DNA from: Ruegeria sp. PrR005
GTDB lineage: Bacteria > Pseudomonadota > Alphaproteobacteria > Rhodobacterales > Rhodobacteraceae
Reading direction: 5' to 3'
Length of the DNA stretch: 64,000 bases
Assembly (NCBI RefSeq): GCF_010500245.1
Contig: NZ_JAAGOX010000013.1
Location: 1-64,000, forward strand
Position 1 is the stretch's first letter; every line of letters begins with the position of its first letter. The translations under genes and the position numbers were made by a program. Positions 17,575-25,308 of the stretch are shown piece after piece. A model generated the notes under the pieces. It was not told the DNA's origin, did no database searches, and saw nothing but the letters and a program-made list of their open reading frames with translations.

Positions 17575-20500
17575 TCAGAAAGTCAGCGTGACGGGTTTCG
17601 GCGCGCCCCGCCCCACGAGGGCGGAGAGCTGGTAGATGCGAATGTCGAGCGTGTCGCCCGGGCCGAGCAGCGCGCCCCAGTCGACGGTCTGCTGGGCGGC
17701 GGTGTAGATGGCGCTGGTTGTGGTCGTGCTCAGCACCCGCTTCACGGTCGCGCCTATGAGGATCTCGACCTCATAGGCCTCCAGCTCCTCGGCCAGCGGA
17801 ACCTCGAGCCCGCCCCAGCTGTCGGCCGCGAGCGCGCGGGACCGGCGCGTCCAGCGGATCGTCAGATCGCCCGGCGCTCGCGGTCTGCGCCATGGCTGTT
17901 CGACATGCGCGACGGAGAATGGTCGCAGCCCCACGCCTGCGGGCGTGAAGGACTGCGCGACATACGTCTCGTCGCTGACCGGGCGGCTTGCCGGGCCGAT
18001 GCGCCAGTTCCACGGCAATCCGAGATTGGCCTCGGCGATAGGCAGTGATGTCAACGCTGCGTCGAGCACCACGACCCGCGCGCCGGCGGGCGCCGGGTTG
18101 CCCATGGCACCCTCGGTCCCGCGCTGGCCGCGAAGGAGTCGGGTCAGGCGATACCGGCTGGTGTCGATCAGTTCGGCCGCGCCCGCCTGCACGATCTCCC
18201 AGACACCGGGCGCGCTCTCGATGGCGATGGCATTGGCACCGCCGAAGAGGGTCAGGTCGGTGACGCTTTCCAGCGTGCCGGTCAGCAGATCGACGACCAG
18301 CACGTTGCCAAGGTCGAAGCGCGACGTCGGCCCGGCGTAGAAGTCCGAGACCAGCGTGCCGATCCGGGAGCGGCTGCCAAACGTGGTCAGCAGGTCGAAC
18401 CCGTCCGAAGAGGGGCTGCGGAACACCGCCATCTCGCCCGGCCAAGGCACGGCATGCGCCGCCGCGAATGGCCGATGCGCGGCCTGGTCCTCGGTGAGCT
18501 GCGGCAGGTCGAGGAGGACCGCCTCGGGCGCGCCGAACACCACGGCCTGCGACAGCGTCGAGGGTCGCGGCGCGCCGGGCGGGAGGTCGTAGGCCTCCCG
18601 GTCCTGGCGGACGGCCTCGATGCCGCGCGCGTCGGCGTCGGCAATCGAGATGAGCCGCAGCGGGATGGACCGGCCGTCATGGGCGAGCATAACCACATCG
18701 GCCGGGTCGAGTGCCAGCCGAGAGGGCGGCAGCCGGAAAGCCGCGCTTTCACGGCCGGTCCACGCTTCCATCAGCGCGCGGCGGCAACGGCGCTCGGCCT
18801 CCTCCGGCGGCACCGCCATGGGAAAGCTTTCGGAGGCGATGCGTGTGGTGTCGACGGTGATGCGCCGGGCCTCGACTTGCGCGGCGTCGTAATCCTCGTC
18901 CGCCCGCGCGACTTGCCATTTCAGGGCCTGCGGCAGCTCGGTCTCCTGGCCGCGCGTCAGCTCCAACACGTCGCCCTCGCGGGCGGCTACCAGATCGTCC
19001 GGTGCGACGCTCGCCGCCGCCGCCCGCCCACGCATGACGAAGCGGATCACGCCTTCGGTCTCCACGGCGTCGAAGCCGAAATGCCGCGCCAGCGTGGTGA
19101 TCGAGGCCCGCGGGCTTTCCAGCGCGCCGATGGCATAGCCCTCGACCGCGCCCCAGAGGCCGGTGACGTCGATGCGATCCTCGGACAATCCCGCGCGCAG
19201 GCAGAGTTGCCGCACAAGCGCGGCGAGCGACACCGCCCCGAGGCGGCCGGTCAGCCAATGGCCGAGCCGCCAGTTCGGTCCGTCGGTCCAGACATCGGTC
19301 AGTTCGGGGAAGAACGGGTACGGCCGCGCGTCCCAGGTCCAAGCCGCGCATTCCGGCACTTGGACCATCCGGCCGCCGTAGACCGAGGACAGCGGGTTGT
19401 TCGCTGCCTCACCCCAGAACAGGTAGGTCGCCTCGAGATAGCCGCGCTGGATGGTGTCGTCGCGCCAGCCCCGCGAGAAATACGGCGTGAAGCTCTCCGA
19501 CGATTTCGGGTCGAAGAAGACGTTGGGTTGGTTGGTGCCCCGGTCGATGGCCGGGCAGCCGAGTTCGGTGAAGCGGATGGGCTTCGATTCCGGCACCCAT
19601 GCTGTCGGCGTGCCGCTCTCCGCCCCGCCTGGGCGATTGTAATGCGGGTTCGACCACCAGCCGCGCAGATCCTTGTAGCGGAAGACCCATGGCTTGCCGG
19701 CTGCGCCATCCGTGATCGGGGTCCGGACTTGCGCAGAGCGGTCGGCGGCACTGTCATAGAACCAGTCGAATCCCTCACGGGCCGCGATGTTCGCCTGCAG
19801 ATAGGCCCGGTCGTAGATCGCGGGCCAGCCCTCGGCCGCGTCGGCATGCTCGAAGCCGTCGCGCCAGTCGGAGAGCGGCATGTAATTGTCGATACCGACG
19901 AAATCGATCTCCGGATCGGCCCAGAGCGGATCGAGGTGGAAGAACACATCGCCCGAGCCGTCGCCCGGGTGATGCCCGAAGTATTCCGACCAGTCGGCTG
20001 CATAGCCGATCTCCGTGCCCGCGCCGAGAATGGCACGGACATCGGCGGCGAGTGCCTTGAATGCGGTGACGGCCGGATAGCTGCTGGCACCCGAGCGGAT
20101 GGTGGTCAGCCCGCGCATCTCCGAGCCGATCAGGAAGGCATCGACCCCGCCCGCCGCCGCGCAGAGATGGGCGTAGTGCAGCATCATGCGGCGCAGGCCC
20201 CAGTCCCCGGACGGGCCGGTCCAGGAGACGGTGTCGCCCGAGATCGCGAAGTCAGAGGGGGCCGCGCTGCCGAAAAAGGCTGCGACCTGGTTCGACGCCG
20301 TGGCTGTCTTGTCCACGCTCCCGGCATAGCCTGCCGCGGGCGAACAGGTGATCCGGCCGCGCCAGGGGAATGTCGGCTGTCCCATCTCGGCGGCGTTGTC
20401 GGAATACGGGTTCGGCAGCGTGTTGCCGGGCGGGACGTCCATCAGTGTGAACGGATAGAAGGTCACACGCAGCCCACGCGCTTTCATCTCCCGGATCGCC

Positions 20501-21540
20501 TGTACCACGGCAAAATCAGCGGGCGTGCCGCCATAGACAGGGCGGTCTTCAGCGTCGCTGCTGACGAGGATGGCATTGGCGCGGCTGACGCCATTGACCG
20601 ACCAGCCGACCGGCGCCGTGGATTTCGCCGTGACCTCGACGCCCGGGCGCAGATTGCAGGAACCCGCGCGCAGGTCGTCGCCGAACCAGGCGACGACGAG
20701 GCTGACGCTCTCGACGGCCGGCGCCATGGCCTGCAGGCGGTCGAGCGCGACCACCATGTCGGCGGTGTCGGGTAGCGCGTTCAGGTTTTCGGCCTGCGTC
20801 GCGCCGCCGGAGGATTTGCGGATGGCCTGGGTGGCATAGGTGAACTCGCCCGAGGCCGGGATCAGGGTGACAGCGCGGGTCAGCCCCTCGGCTGTGTCGG
20901 GGTCGGCGAGCGGTCGGAAGACCTCGAAGGACAGCTGCGGCAGGCGGTTGCCGTAGCTCGACAGCGGCAGTTCCTCGAAAACGACATAGGCCGTGCTGCG
21001 ATAGGCCGGAGTGTTGGCCGCGCCCATCTTCGCCGCGATGAACGGATCGGCCGCCTGCGCCTCGTCGCCGGGATACCAGCGCCAGGTGACGCCCGCGAGG
21101 TCCATCGGCTTTCCGTCGGCCCAGATGCGCCCGATCCCGGTGATCGGCCCCTCGCAGAGCGCCACGGCAAAGCTTGCATAGTACAGATATTCGGTCGTCT
21201 TGACCTTGCCGCCCCCGCCGCCCTTGCCGCCACCCTGCGTGGTGGTCTTCGTCTCTTCGCGGAAATCGGTGGCCCAGATGATGTTGCCGCCGATCCGCAT
21301 CCGGCCGTAGAGGCGTGGGATCACGGCTCCCTCAGTCGAGGACGTGATGCGCAAGTTGTCGAGCCGCGCCCCTTCGATCCGTTGCGTCGGCGCGAGCGAG
21401 GACACGATCCAGCTGTCGACGACAGAGCCGATGGTGGAACCGATGAAGCCGCCGATGGTCGCGGCGCTGACGCCGAGGATCGCGCCACCGATCGAGCCGC
21501 CGATGGCGGCTCCGGCGGCACCGAGAATGAGGGTGGCCAT
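17575..21540 (-). CDS. GTA-type baseplate multidomain (tail tip/host specificity) protein
   Basis: A 1,321-residue protein matching the large tail-tip protein of gene transfer agents and related siphoviruses (GTA TIM-barrel plus phage-tail domain). The N-terminus is a Gly/Ala-rich hydrophobic stretch ([19 protein letters not shown]). The TIM-barrel, glycoside-hydrolase-like region is at about 400-760 ([26 protein letters not shown]). The remainder is a tail-hub/fibre-like fold. Role: hub of the tail tip that contacts the cell surface and helps penetrate the envelope. It follows the peptidase gene and precedes the DUF2793 spike gene, the usual GTA order. Confidence 0.9.
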   Translation of the reverse strand: MATLILGAAGAAIGGSIGGAILGVSAATIGGFIGSTIGSVVDSWIVSSLAPTQRIEGARLDNLRITSSTEGAVIPRLYGRMRIGGNIIWATDFREETKTTTQGGGKGGGGGKVKTTEYLYYASFAVALCEGPITGIGRIWADGKPMDLAGVTWRWYPGDEAQAADPFIAAKMGAANTPAYRSTAYVVFEELPLSSYGNRLPQLSFEVFRPLADPDTAEGLTRAVTLIPASGEFTYATQAIRKSSGGATQAENLNALPDTADMVVALDRLQAMAPAVESVSLVVAWFGDDLRAGSCNLRPGVEVTAKSTAPVGWSVNGVSRANAILVSSDAEDRPVYGGTPADFAVVQAIREMKARGLRVTFYPFTLMDVPPGNTLPNPYSDNAAEMGQPTFPWRGRITCSPAAGYAGSVDKTATASNQVAAFFGSAAPSDFAISGDTVSWTGPSGDWGLRRMMLHYAHLCAAAGGVDAFLIGSEMRGLTTIRSGASSYPAVTAFKALAADVRAILGAGTEIGYAADWSEYFGHHPGDGSGDVFFHLDPLWADPEIDFVGIDNYMPLSDWRDGFEHADAAEGWPAIYDRAYLQANIAAREGFDWFYDSAADRSAQVRTPITDGAAGKPWVFRYKDLRGWWSNPHYNRPGGAESGTPTAWVPESKPIRFTELGCPAIDRGTNQPNVFFDPKSSESFTPYFSRGWRDDTIQRGYLEATYLFWGEAANNPLSSVYGGRMVQVPECAAWTWDARPYPFFPELTDVWTDGPNWRLGHWLTGRLGAVSLAALVRQLCLRAGLSEDRIDVTGLWGAVEGYAIGALESPRASITTLARHFGFDAVETEGVIRFVMRGRAAAASVAPDDLVAAREGDVLELTRGQETELPQALKWQVARADEDYDAAQVEARRITVDTTRIASESFPMAVPPEEAERRCRRALMEAWTGRESAAFRLPPSRLALDPADVVMLAHDGRSIPLRLISIADADARGIEAVRQDREAYDLPPGAPRPSTLSQAVVFGAPEAVLLDLPQLTEDQAAHRPFAAAHAVPWPGEMAVFRSPSSDGFDLLTTFGSRSRIGTLVSDFYAGPTSRFDLGNVLVVDLLTGTLESVTDLTLFGGANAIAIESAPGVWEIVQAGAAELIDTSRYRLTRLLRGQRGTEGAMGNPAPAGARVVVLDAALTSLPIAEANLGLPWNWRIGPASRPVSDETYVAQSFTPAGVGLRPFSVAHVEQPWRRPRAPGDLTIRWTRRSRALAADSWGGLEVPLAEELEAYEVEILIGATVKRVLSTTTTSAIYTAAQQTVDWGALLGPGDTLDIRIYQLSALVGRGAPKPVTLTF

Positions 21541-21549
21541 GTCGGGGTC

Positions 21550-21984
21550 TCAGCGTTGCGGAAAAAGAAAGGCGAAGGCGATGCGCCGCCGCCATGCTGC
21601 CGTGAGCGGCTCCTCGATCACGCCGAGTCGCTCGTAGGCGTGGAGGAAGGTGTCGGGGTCAGTGACGATCCCGACATGCTTGGCGATGGCGCGCGGCATC
21701 ATCCGGAACAGGATCAACGCACCGGGCCCGGCCTCGGATGGATCAAGTTCCGGCATCATGCGCCGCGCGCCCTCGGCCAGCACCTCGCGCGGGCCGGTTT
21801 CGCCCCAGTCCCGGCTGTAAGGCGGGATCAAAAATGGCTCGGGGCCGACGACGTTGCGCCAGACACCCCGGGCGAGCCCGAGGCAATCGCATCCGACGCC
21901 CTGAAGGCTGGCCTGATCGTGATACGGCGTGCCGAGCCACGAACGCGCTGCCGCGATAACCTTGTCGGGATGGGCGGTGTTCAC
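21550..21984 (-). CDS. NlpC/P60-family tail peptidase
   Basis: A 144-residue protein with an N-terminal helix containing GTPYHDQAS, catalytic Cys in VGCDCLGLARGVW near 32, and catalytic His in AKHVGIVTD near 104. These are the marks of phage/GTA NlpC/P60 cell-wall hydrolases carried at the tail tip. It would cut peptide bonds in peptidoglycan during DNA entry. The start overlaps the DUF2163 stop (ATGA-type), indicating translational coupling in the tail operon. Confidence 0.9.
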   Translation of the reverse strand: MNTAHPDKVIAAARSWLGTPYHDQASLQGVGCDCLGLARGVWRNVVGPEPFLIPPYSRDWGETGPREVLAEGARRMMPELDPSEAGPGALILFRMMPRAIAKHVGIVTDPDTFLHAYERLGVIEEPLTAAWRRRIAFAFLFPQR

Positions 21985-22865
21985 AGCACGCCTCCGTCGT
22001 GACCACCGTCCTTGGTGGCATAGCGCAGAACGGCATCCTGACCGGGAATATGCGGAAAGCCCCGGAAACTGGCGGTGTTGGCAAACTTCGCCCCGCAGGT
22101 CTCGATCCGCTTGTCGCAGCCCGCGCGGATGGTGAAGGCGTCGCCCTCGGCGATGGCCCGCACCGGCGCTTCGAGCAAGGTCAGCACAGCGATGCCGTCC
22201 GTGACGTCATGGCCCAGCACTTCGGTGCGCCGGCCAGCGTTTGCGCCAGAGGTCCATTCAATTGTGCCGAAGATGAACCAGCCGACCTCGAAGGCGCCAA
22301 GGCCGGAGGCAGTGAAGGCGCGGTCGCGCAGCAGATCGATGACGGCGCCGGTTCCCTTGAAGGCCGGATTCGCCAGATCGACGCCGCAGCGCGCATCGCC
22401 GAGCGCGGCATCGCAGGTCGCCTGGAAAGTCCGCCCGACCGTCTGGCCCAGCACATGGGCCAGCGAGCGCACCTCCGCGACGAAGGCAAGCCGCCCGCGC
22501 CGGATCTGACCGATGGCTCCGCGCCGCATCAGCACGCGCTGTCCGGTGTCGGCCCAGTTCACGCGCCAGACCTCGACCGCCGCGTTGTCCCAGCGGCCAT
22601 CGAGGATGTCGGTCTCGGTGATGCGGTCGGAGGTCAGCACGCCATCCGCGTCCTGCGCATCGACCGACAGGTCCGAGCCCGAGCGAACCTCGGACGCCGT
22701 CAGCCCGCTCTCGGGTTCGAAGTCCGTGCCATCGAAGCTGAGCGTGCGGTCGTGATCGGTGAAGCCGAAGGTGACGCCGTCGGCCCGGGCGATCCGCCAG
22801 CACCAGCCGAGCGTCGTCGTGCCCTCGTCGAGATGGGCCTGAAGCTCGGGCAAGAGGGATTTCAT
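21981..22865 (-). CDS. DUF2163 / BR0599-type tail protein
   Basis: A 294-residue protein opening MKSLLPELQAHLDEGTTTLG, followed by WRIARADGVTFGFTDHDRTL, the DUF2163 N-terminal signature. The C-terminus contains the BR0599-like GCDKRIETCGAKFAN Cys-bearing motif. In GTAs this gene lies between the DUF2460 protein and the NlpC peptidase and encodes a tail-tip component. Here the lysis genes are inserted between it and DUF2460. ATG 22865 is chosen because the spanin gene upstream ends at 22862, giving an ATGA overlap. Confidence 0.88.
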   Translation of the reverse strand: MKSLLPELQAHLDEGTTTLGWCWRIARADGVTFGFTDHDRTLSFDGTDFEPESGLTASEVRSGSDLSVDAQDADGVLTSDRITETDILDGRWDNAAVEVWRVNWADTGQRVLMRRGAIGQIRRGRLAFVAEVRSLAHVLGQTVGRTFQATCDAALGDARCGVDLANPAFKGTGAVIDLLRDRAFTASGLGAFEVGWFIFGTIEWTSGANAGRRTEVLGHDVTDGIAVLTLLEAPVRAIAEGDAFTIRAGCDKRIETCGAKFANTASFRGFPHIPGQDAVLRYATKDGGHDGGVL

Positions 22866-23062
22866 CGGCAGGTTCCTGTCATTCGGTCGTCGAGATCGGC
22901 GATCCAGGTCGCCCATTCCGGGGGCACGCGGGAGACGGCAGAGGCTGGCGGCCGGGCCAGCCGCGCTTCGGCGTAGGAGGCGCAGCCCGCATCACCAGCG
23001 CCCATCGTTGCGGCGCAGCCGGTCAGCAGGATCGCCAGCACCGCGACCGTCACGGACCGCAT
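22862..23062 (-). CDS. Rz1-like outer-membrane lipoprotein (o-spanin candidate)
   Basis: A 66-residue protein with a short signal peptide ending in a lipobox: MRSVTVAVLAILLTGC. The mature part is small and ends with Pro/Trp-containing VPPEWATWIADL. An in-frame upstream ATG at 23104 is possible, but the lipobox fits the ATG at 23062. It begins inside the Rz-like gene in another frame (71-base overlap), the hallmark of overlapping spanin pairs. Role: outer-membrane half of the spanin complex that fuses the two membranes at lysis. Assignment rests on lipobox, size and position. Confidence 0.6.
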   Translation of the reverse strand: MRSVTVAVLAILLTGCAATMGAGDAGCASYAEARLARPPASAVSRVPPEWATWIADLDDRMTGTCR

Positions 23063-23222
23063 CCCGCCCACGCTCGAGACGCTTGCTCTTGTCTTCCATG
23101 GCATCGCGTTCCGCCTCCCGTTTGCCTTGGCGTTCGCCTTCCGCGCGGCCCCAGACCCGGCCGAGGACGACGCCTCCGATCGCGCCGAGACCTGCAACCA
23201 GCCAGATCAGGAACTCAGCCAT
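22992..23222 (-). CDS. Rz-like inner-membrane protein (i-spanin candidate)
   Basis: A 76-residue protein: one N-terminal transmembrane helix (MAEFLIWLVAGLGAIGGVVL), then a strongly charged, coiled-coil-like cytoplasm-free segment (GRAEGERQGKREAERDAMED) ending in RLRRNDGRW. This is the layout of a short i-spanin. The start overlaps the 33-residue membrane peptide upstream by 8 bases, and its 3' third overlaps the lipoprotein gene. It would span the periplasm with the lipoprotein and disrupt the outer membrane after holin and endolysin action. Confidence 0.6.
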   Translation of the reverse strand: MAEFLIWLVAGLGAIGGVVLGRVWGRAEGERQGKREAERDAMEDKSKRLERGRDAVRDGRGAGDPADRLRRNDGRW

Positions 23223-23316
23223 CGTCGTGATCCCCGCGCGCGGCAGCGACGCAGAGGGCGACGACGAAAACGCCGAGACCCCCGCCCAGGATGATCCCTG
23301 CGAGGAACTCAAGCAT
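23215..23316 (-). CDS. 33-residue single-TM peptide in lysis cassette
   Basis: A very short gene. ATG at 23316 overlaps the stop of the membrane protein upstream (ATGCTTGA), and its TGA at 23217-23215 overlaps the ATG of the Rz-like gene. The peptide has one membrane helix, MLEFLAGIILGGGLGVFVVA, and a charged tail ARGDHDDG. Its size, single helix and place between holin-like and spanin genes suggest a small holin, pinholin or antiholin. I infer the role from context only. Confidence 0.55.
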   Translation of the reverse strand: MLEFLAGIILGGGLGVFVVALCVAAARGDHDDG

Positions 23317-23539
23317 CGCCGCGGAACTCGCGCTCGATCCGGTCACGCAGACCGATCAGGCCCAGTCCGAGGAACATCAGCCCCGCAGGCGAGGCGTCGC
23401 CTGAACCTGCGAGCAACGCGACAAAGCGGGAGAGTTCCCCGAGCGGCCCGGTGGCGGGCAGCGCGAGCGAGGCAATACCTGTGAGCATGGCGAGGCACCC
23501 CGCCCACCAGGTGAGCGAGTTCGGACGGATGTAACGCAT
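23309..23539 (-). CDS. small membrane protein, holin-like
   Basis: A 76-residue protein with two probable membrane segments: WWAGCLAMLTGIASLAL near 11-27 and a second around SPAGLMFLGLGLIGLRD near 50-66. The tail RIEREFRGDA is charged. It lies 3 bases after the endolysin gene and overlaps the 33-residue peptide gene. Two-helix proteins of this length beside an endolysin are usually class II holins, but no family-specific motif is visible. Confidence 0.6.
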   Translation of the reverse strand: MRYIRPNSLTWWAGCLAMLTGIASLALPATGPLGELSRFVALLAGSGDASPAGLMFLGLGLIGLRDRIEREFRGDA

Positions 23540-23542
23540 GGG

Positions 23543-24202
23543 TCAGGCCCTCCGGATCAGGGTGGAGAAGAAAGCGGTCAGCCGGGCAAGCCAGCTGTTT
23601 GCCGGTTCAGGTGTGGCGGCGAGAGCGGATGATCCCGGTGCAGTCGATGGTCGAAGTAGCGCCAGCGCCTCGTTCTCGGTCAGACGCCGGATCGGTCGCG
23701 AGAAATCGACCCGGCCGTTGCGATCCACCGACCAGACCGGGATGGTGCCGGCGGGATAGCGGCCCGTGACGAAGAGAGCGCGCTCGGCCTCGCGGCGCGG
23801 CCGGATCGCGGCGGGTTTGAGCCAACCCATGAAGGCCGCTGCCGCTGAAGCCCGGTCCCCCGCGTTCAGGTGCCGTGTCAGCGCGGCCTTGGCGATGCCG
23901 CCGGTGTTGTAGTGGAAGGAAACCAGCGCATCGAATTCGTGCGGTTCCAGCGGCACCCTTACCGCGCGCAGCACTTCGGCTTCGTAGGCCGCGAGGTCGG
24001 ACCGGAAGACCCGGAAGGCTTCGCTGATCCCTGCGTCGAGATTGGCGGGCATGCCGCGCGGCATCGTGGCGGGATCGGGTGCCCCGGCTGCGGCGGTGTG
24101 GCCGATGCCGAAGGTCCAGACCTGTTTCACATCCGTGTAGGGTCCGGGCACGGTTCCTTCGTGCCGGACGAGGGCCAGAAGCCCCCGGTCGGTCATATGC
24201 AT
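23543..24202 (-). CDS. GH24 lysozyme-type endolysin
   Basis: About 219 residues. The N-terminal domain has the GH24 (T4/P21-like) active-site pattern: Glu in RHEGTVPGPYTD, Asp in TDVKQ and Thr in FGIGHT. A second domain contains FHYNTGGIAKAALTRHLNAG. A C-terminal tail includes VTGRYPAGTIPVWSVDRNGR and ends in a hydrophobic/basic segment. It should cleave the glycan strands of peptidoglycan at lysis. Start choice is open: GTG 24211 overlaps the previous stop (GTGA), while ATG 24202 and ATG 24196 follow. No signal peptide is evident, so release needs a holin. Confidence 0.88.
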   Translation of the reverse strand: MHMTDRGLLALVRHEGTVPGPYTDVKQVWTFGIGHTAAAGAPDPATMPRGMPANLDAGISEAFRVFRSDLAAYEAEVLRAVRVPLEPHEFDALVSFHYNTGGIAKAALTRHLNAGDRASAAAAFMGWLKPAAIRPRREAERALFVTGRYPAGTIPVWSVDRNGRVDFSRPIRRLTENEALALLRPSTAPGSSALAATPEPANSWLARLTAFFSTLIRRA

Positions 24203-24207
24203 GGAAG

Positions 24208-24345
24208 TCACCCCAGAAGCGAGAGGATCAGGATCAGCGCGGCGATGGCGATGCCGACGCCCAGCCGGTGGCGGAAGGCCTGGCCGGGATCGGCCGGGTC
24301 GCAGCGCAGCGAGCGCGCGAGGCGGAGAAGGTCATGCATCGCCAT
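24208..24345 (-). CDS. 45-residue membrane protein
   Basis: A short protein starting MAMHDLLRLARSLRC with one strong C-terminal membrane helix (LGVGIAIAALILILSLLG). It overlaps the 116-residue membrane protein upstream and the endolysin gene downstream. It may belong to the holin/antiholin set. No family is recognised. Confidence 0.55.
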   Translation of the reverse strand: MAMHDLLRLARSLRCDPADPGQAFRHRLGVGIAIAALILILSLLG

Positions 24346-24682
24346 CGCCTTTCCCGGCATGGCGCAGGCGGGCGAGCAGCACCTCGATGAAGGCCGGCCC
24401 GAAGACGCCAACCAGATAGGCGGCCGATCCCGCTGCGCCCCCGGCCGGGATCGCTTCAGGCGGCAGGCCGAGCCAGCGGGTGATGACCGCCATCGACAGG
24501 CTTCCCATCCCGGCCGCGATCAGACCGCCGAGCAGGATGTGGCGCAGCGCGTCGCGCAGCCGCATTTTCGTCGTCAGCGCGTTGGTCGCGCCCCCGAGCG
24601 CGCCCCAGGCGGCGAGGATCACCGCCGTGGAAGCGATCAGTTCCTTCAGCGCCGCCGCCAGAAATCCGGTTTCATCGTTCAT
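24332..24682 (-). CDS. phage holin-like membrane protein
   Basis: A 116-residue protein with three probable membrane segments (VILAAWGALGGATNAL, ILLGGLIAAGMGSLSMAVI, and AAGSAAYLVGVFGPAFIEVL) and a basic C-terminus RLRHAGKGDGDA. The start MNDETGFLAAALKELIAS overlaps the DUF2460 stop (ATGA). A three-helix protein directly upstream of an endolysin fits a class I holin. It would permeabilise the inner membrane to let the endolysin out. Confidence 0.65.
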   Translation of the reverse strand: MNDETGFLAAALKELIASTAVILAAWGALGGATNALTTKMRLRDALRHILLGGLIAAGMGSLSMAVITRWLGLPPEAIPAGGAAGSAAYLVGVFGPAFIEVLLARLRHAGKGDGDA

Positions 24683-25305
24683 CTTCGGATCTCCAGAAGC
24701 GGGATGGAGGTGATCGAGCCAAGCCGCTCGAGGTCGAGCGTCACGTCGAGCACGTCGGTGTCGAAGCGGACCGGGACATCGAACTCGAAGCCCGCGGTAA
24801 TCGTGACGCCGAGGCCCGGCGCGGTGGCAAAGGTGATGACGCCGGTCGTGGTATCGACGGACCAGCCGGAGGGCTGTTCCACCCCTCCGAGCGCGATGCG
24901 CACGGTGTCCGCGACCGGCTTGGTGATGGTCCGCACCCATGTCTGGCTGCCTGAGGCGTAGCGCTTCACGAACTGGAAGGCGGTTGTCGTGCCGTCGCCG
25001 GTGCCGATCGCCTGGTCGGTCGGCGCTGGCGTCCCCGACGGCAGGCAGGATTTGTGGTCTCCCCAATCCTTGAACCGGAAACCATGCAGGCGGCCGTTCC
25101 GCGCCTCAAAGAAGGCGACCACCGCCGCCAGATCGTCGGCCCGGCGAATGCCGTAGGCCACATCATAGCGGCGGCGCGAGTTCGCCCAGCTGGCGTTGCG
25201 CTCCTCGTCGCCCGATGCCAGCTCGACGATTTGCGTGCGCCGCTCGGGCCCGCCGCGCGCGCCTCGGCTGATGTTGTCCGGGAACCGGACCTCATGGAAC
25301 GCCAT
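24679..25305 (-). CDS. DUF2460 tail protein (GTA type)
   Basis: A 208-residue protein beginning MAFHEVRFPDNISRGARGGP with the characteristic RRRYDVAYGIRRADDLAAVV and FFEARNGRLHGFRFKDWGD blocks of DUF2460. The C-terminal half reads as beta-strands (GDGTTTAFQFVKRYASGSQT). In gene transfer agents it lies between the tape measure and the DUF2163 protein and forms the distal tail. It follows the tape measure by 3 bases. Confidence 0.92.
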   Translation of the reverse strand: MAFHEVRFPDNISRGARGGPERRTQIVELASGDEERNASWANSRRRYDVAYGIRRADDLAAVVAFFEARNGRLHGFRFKDWGDHKSCLPSGTPAPTDQAIGTGDGTTTAFQFVKRYASGSQTWVRTITKPVADTVRIALGGVEQPSGWSVDTTTGVITFATAPGLGVTITAGFEFDVPVRFDTDVLDVTLDLERLGSITSIPLLEIRR

Positions 25306-25308
25306 GGC

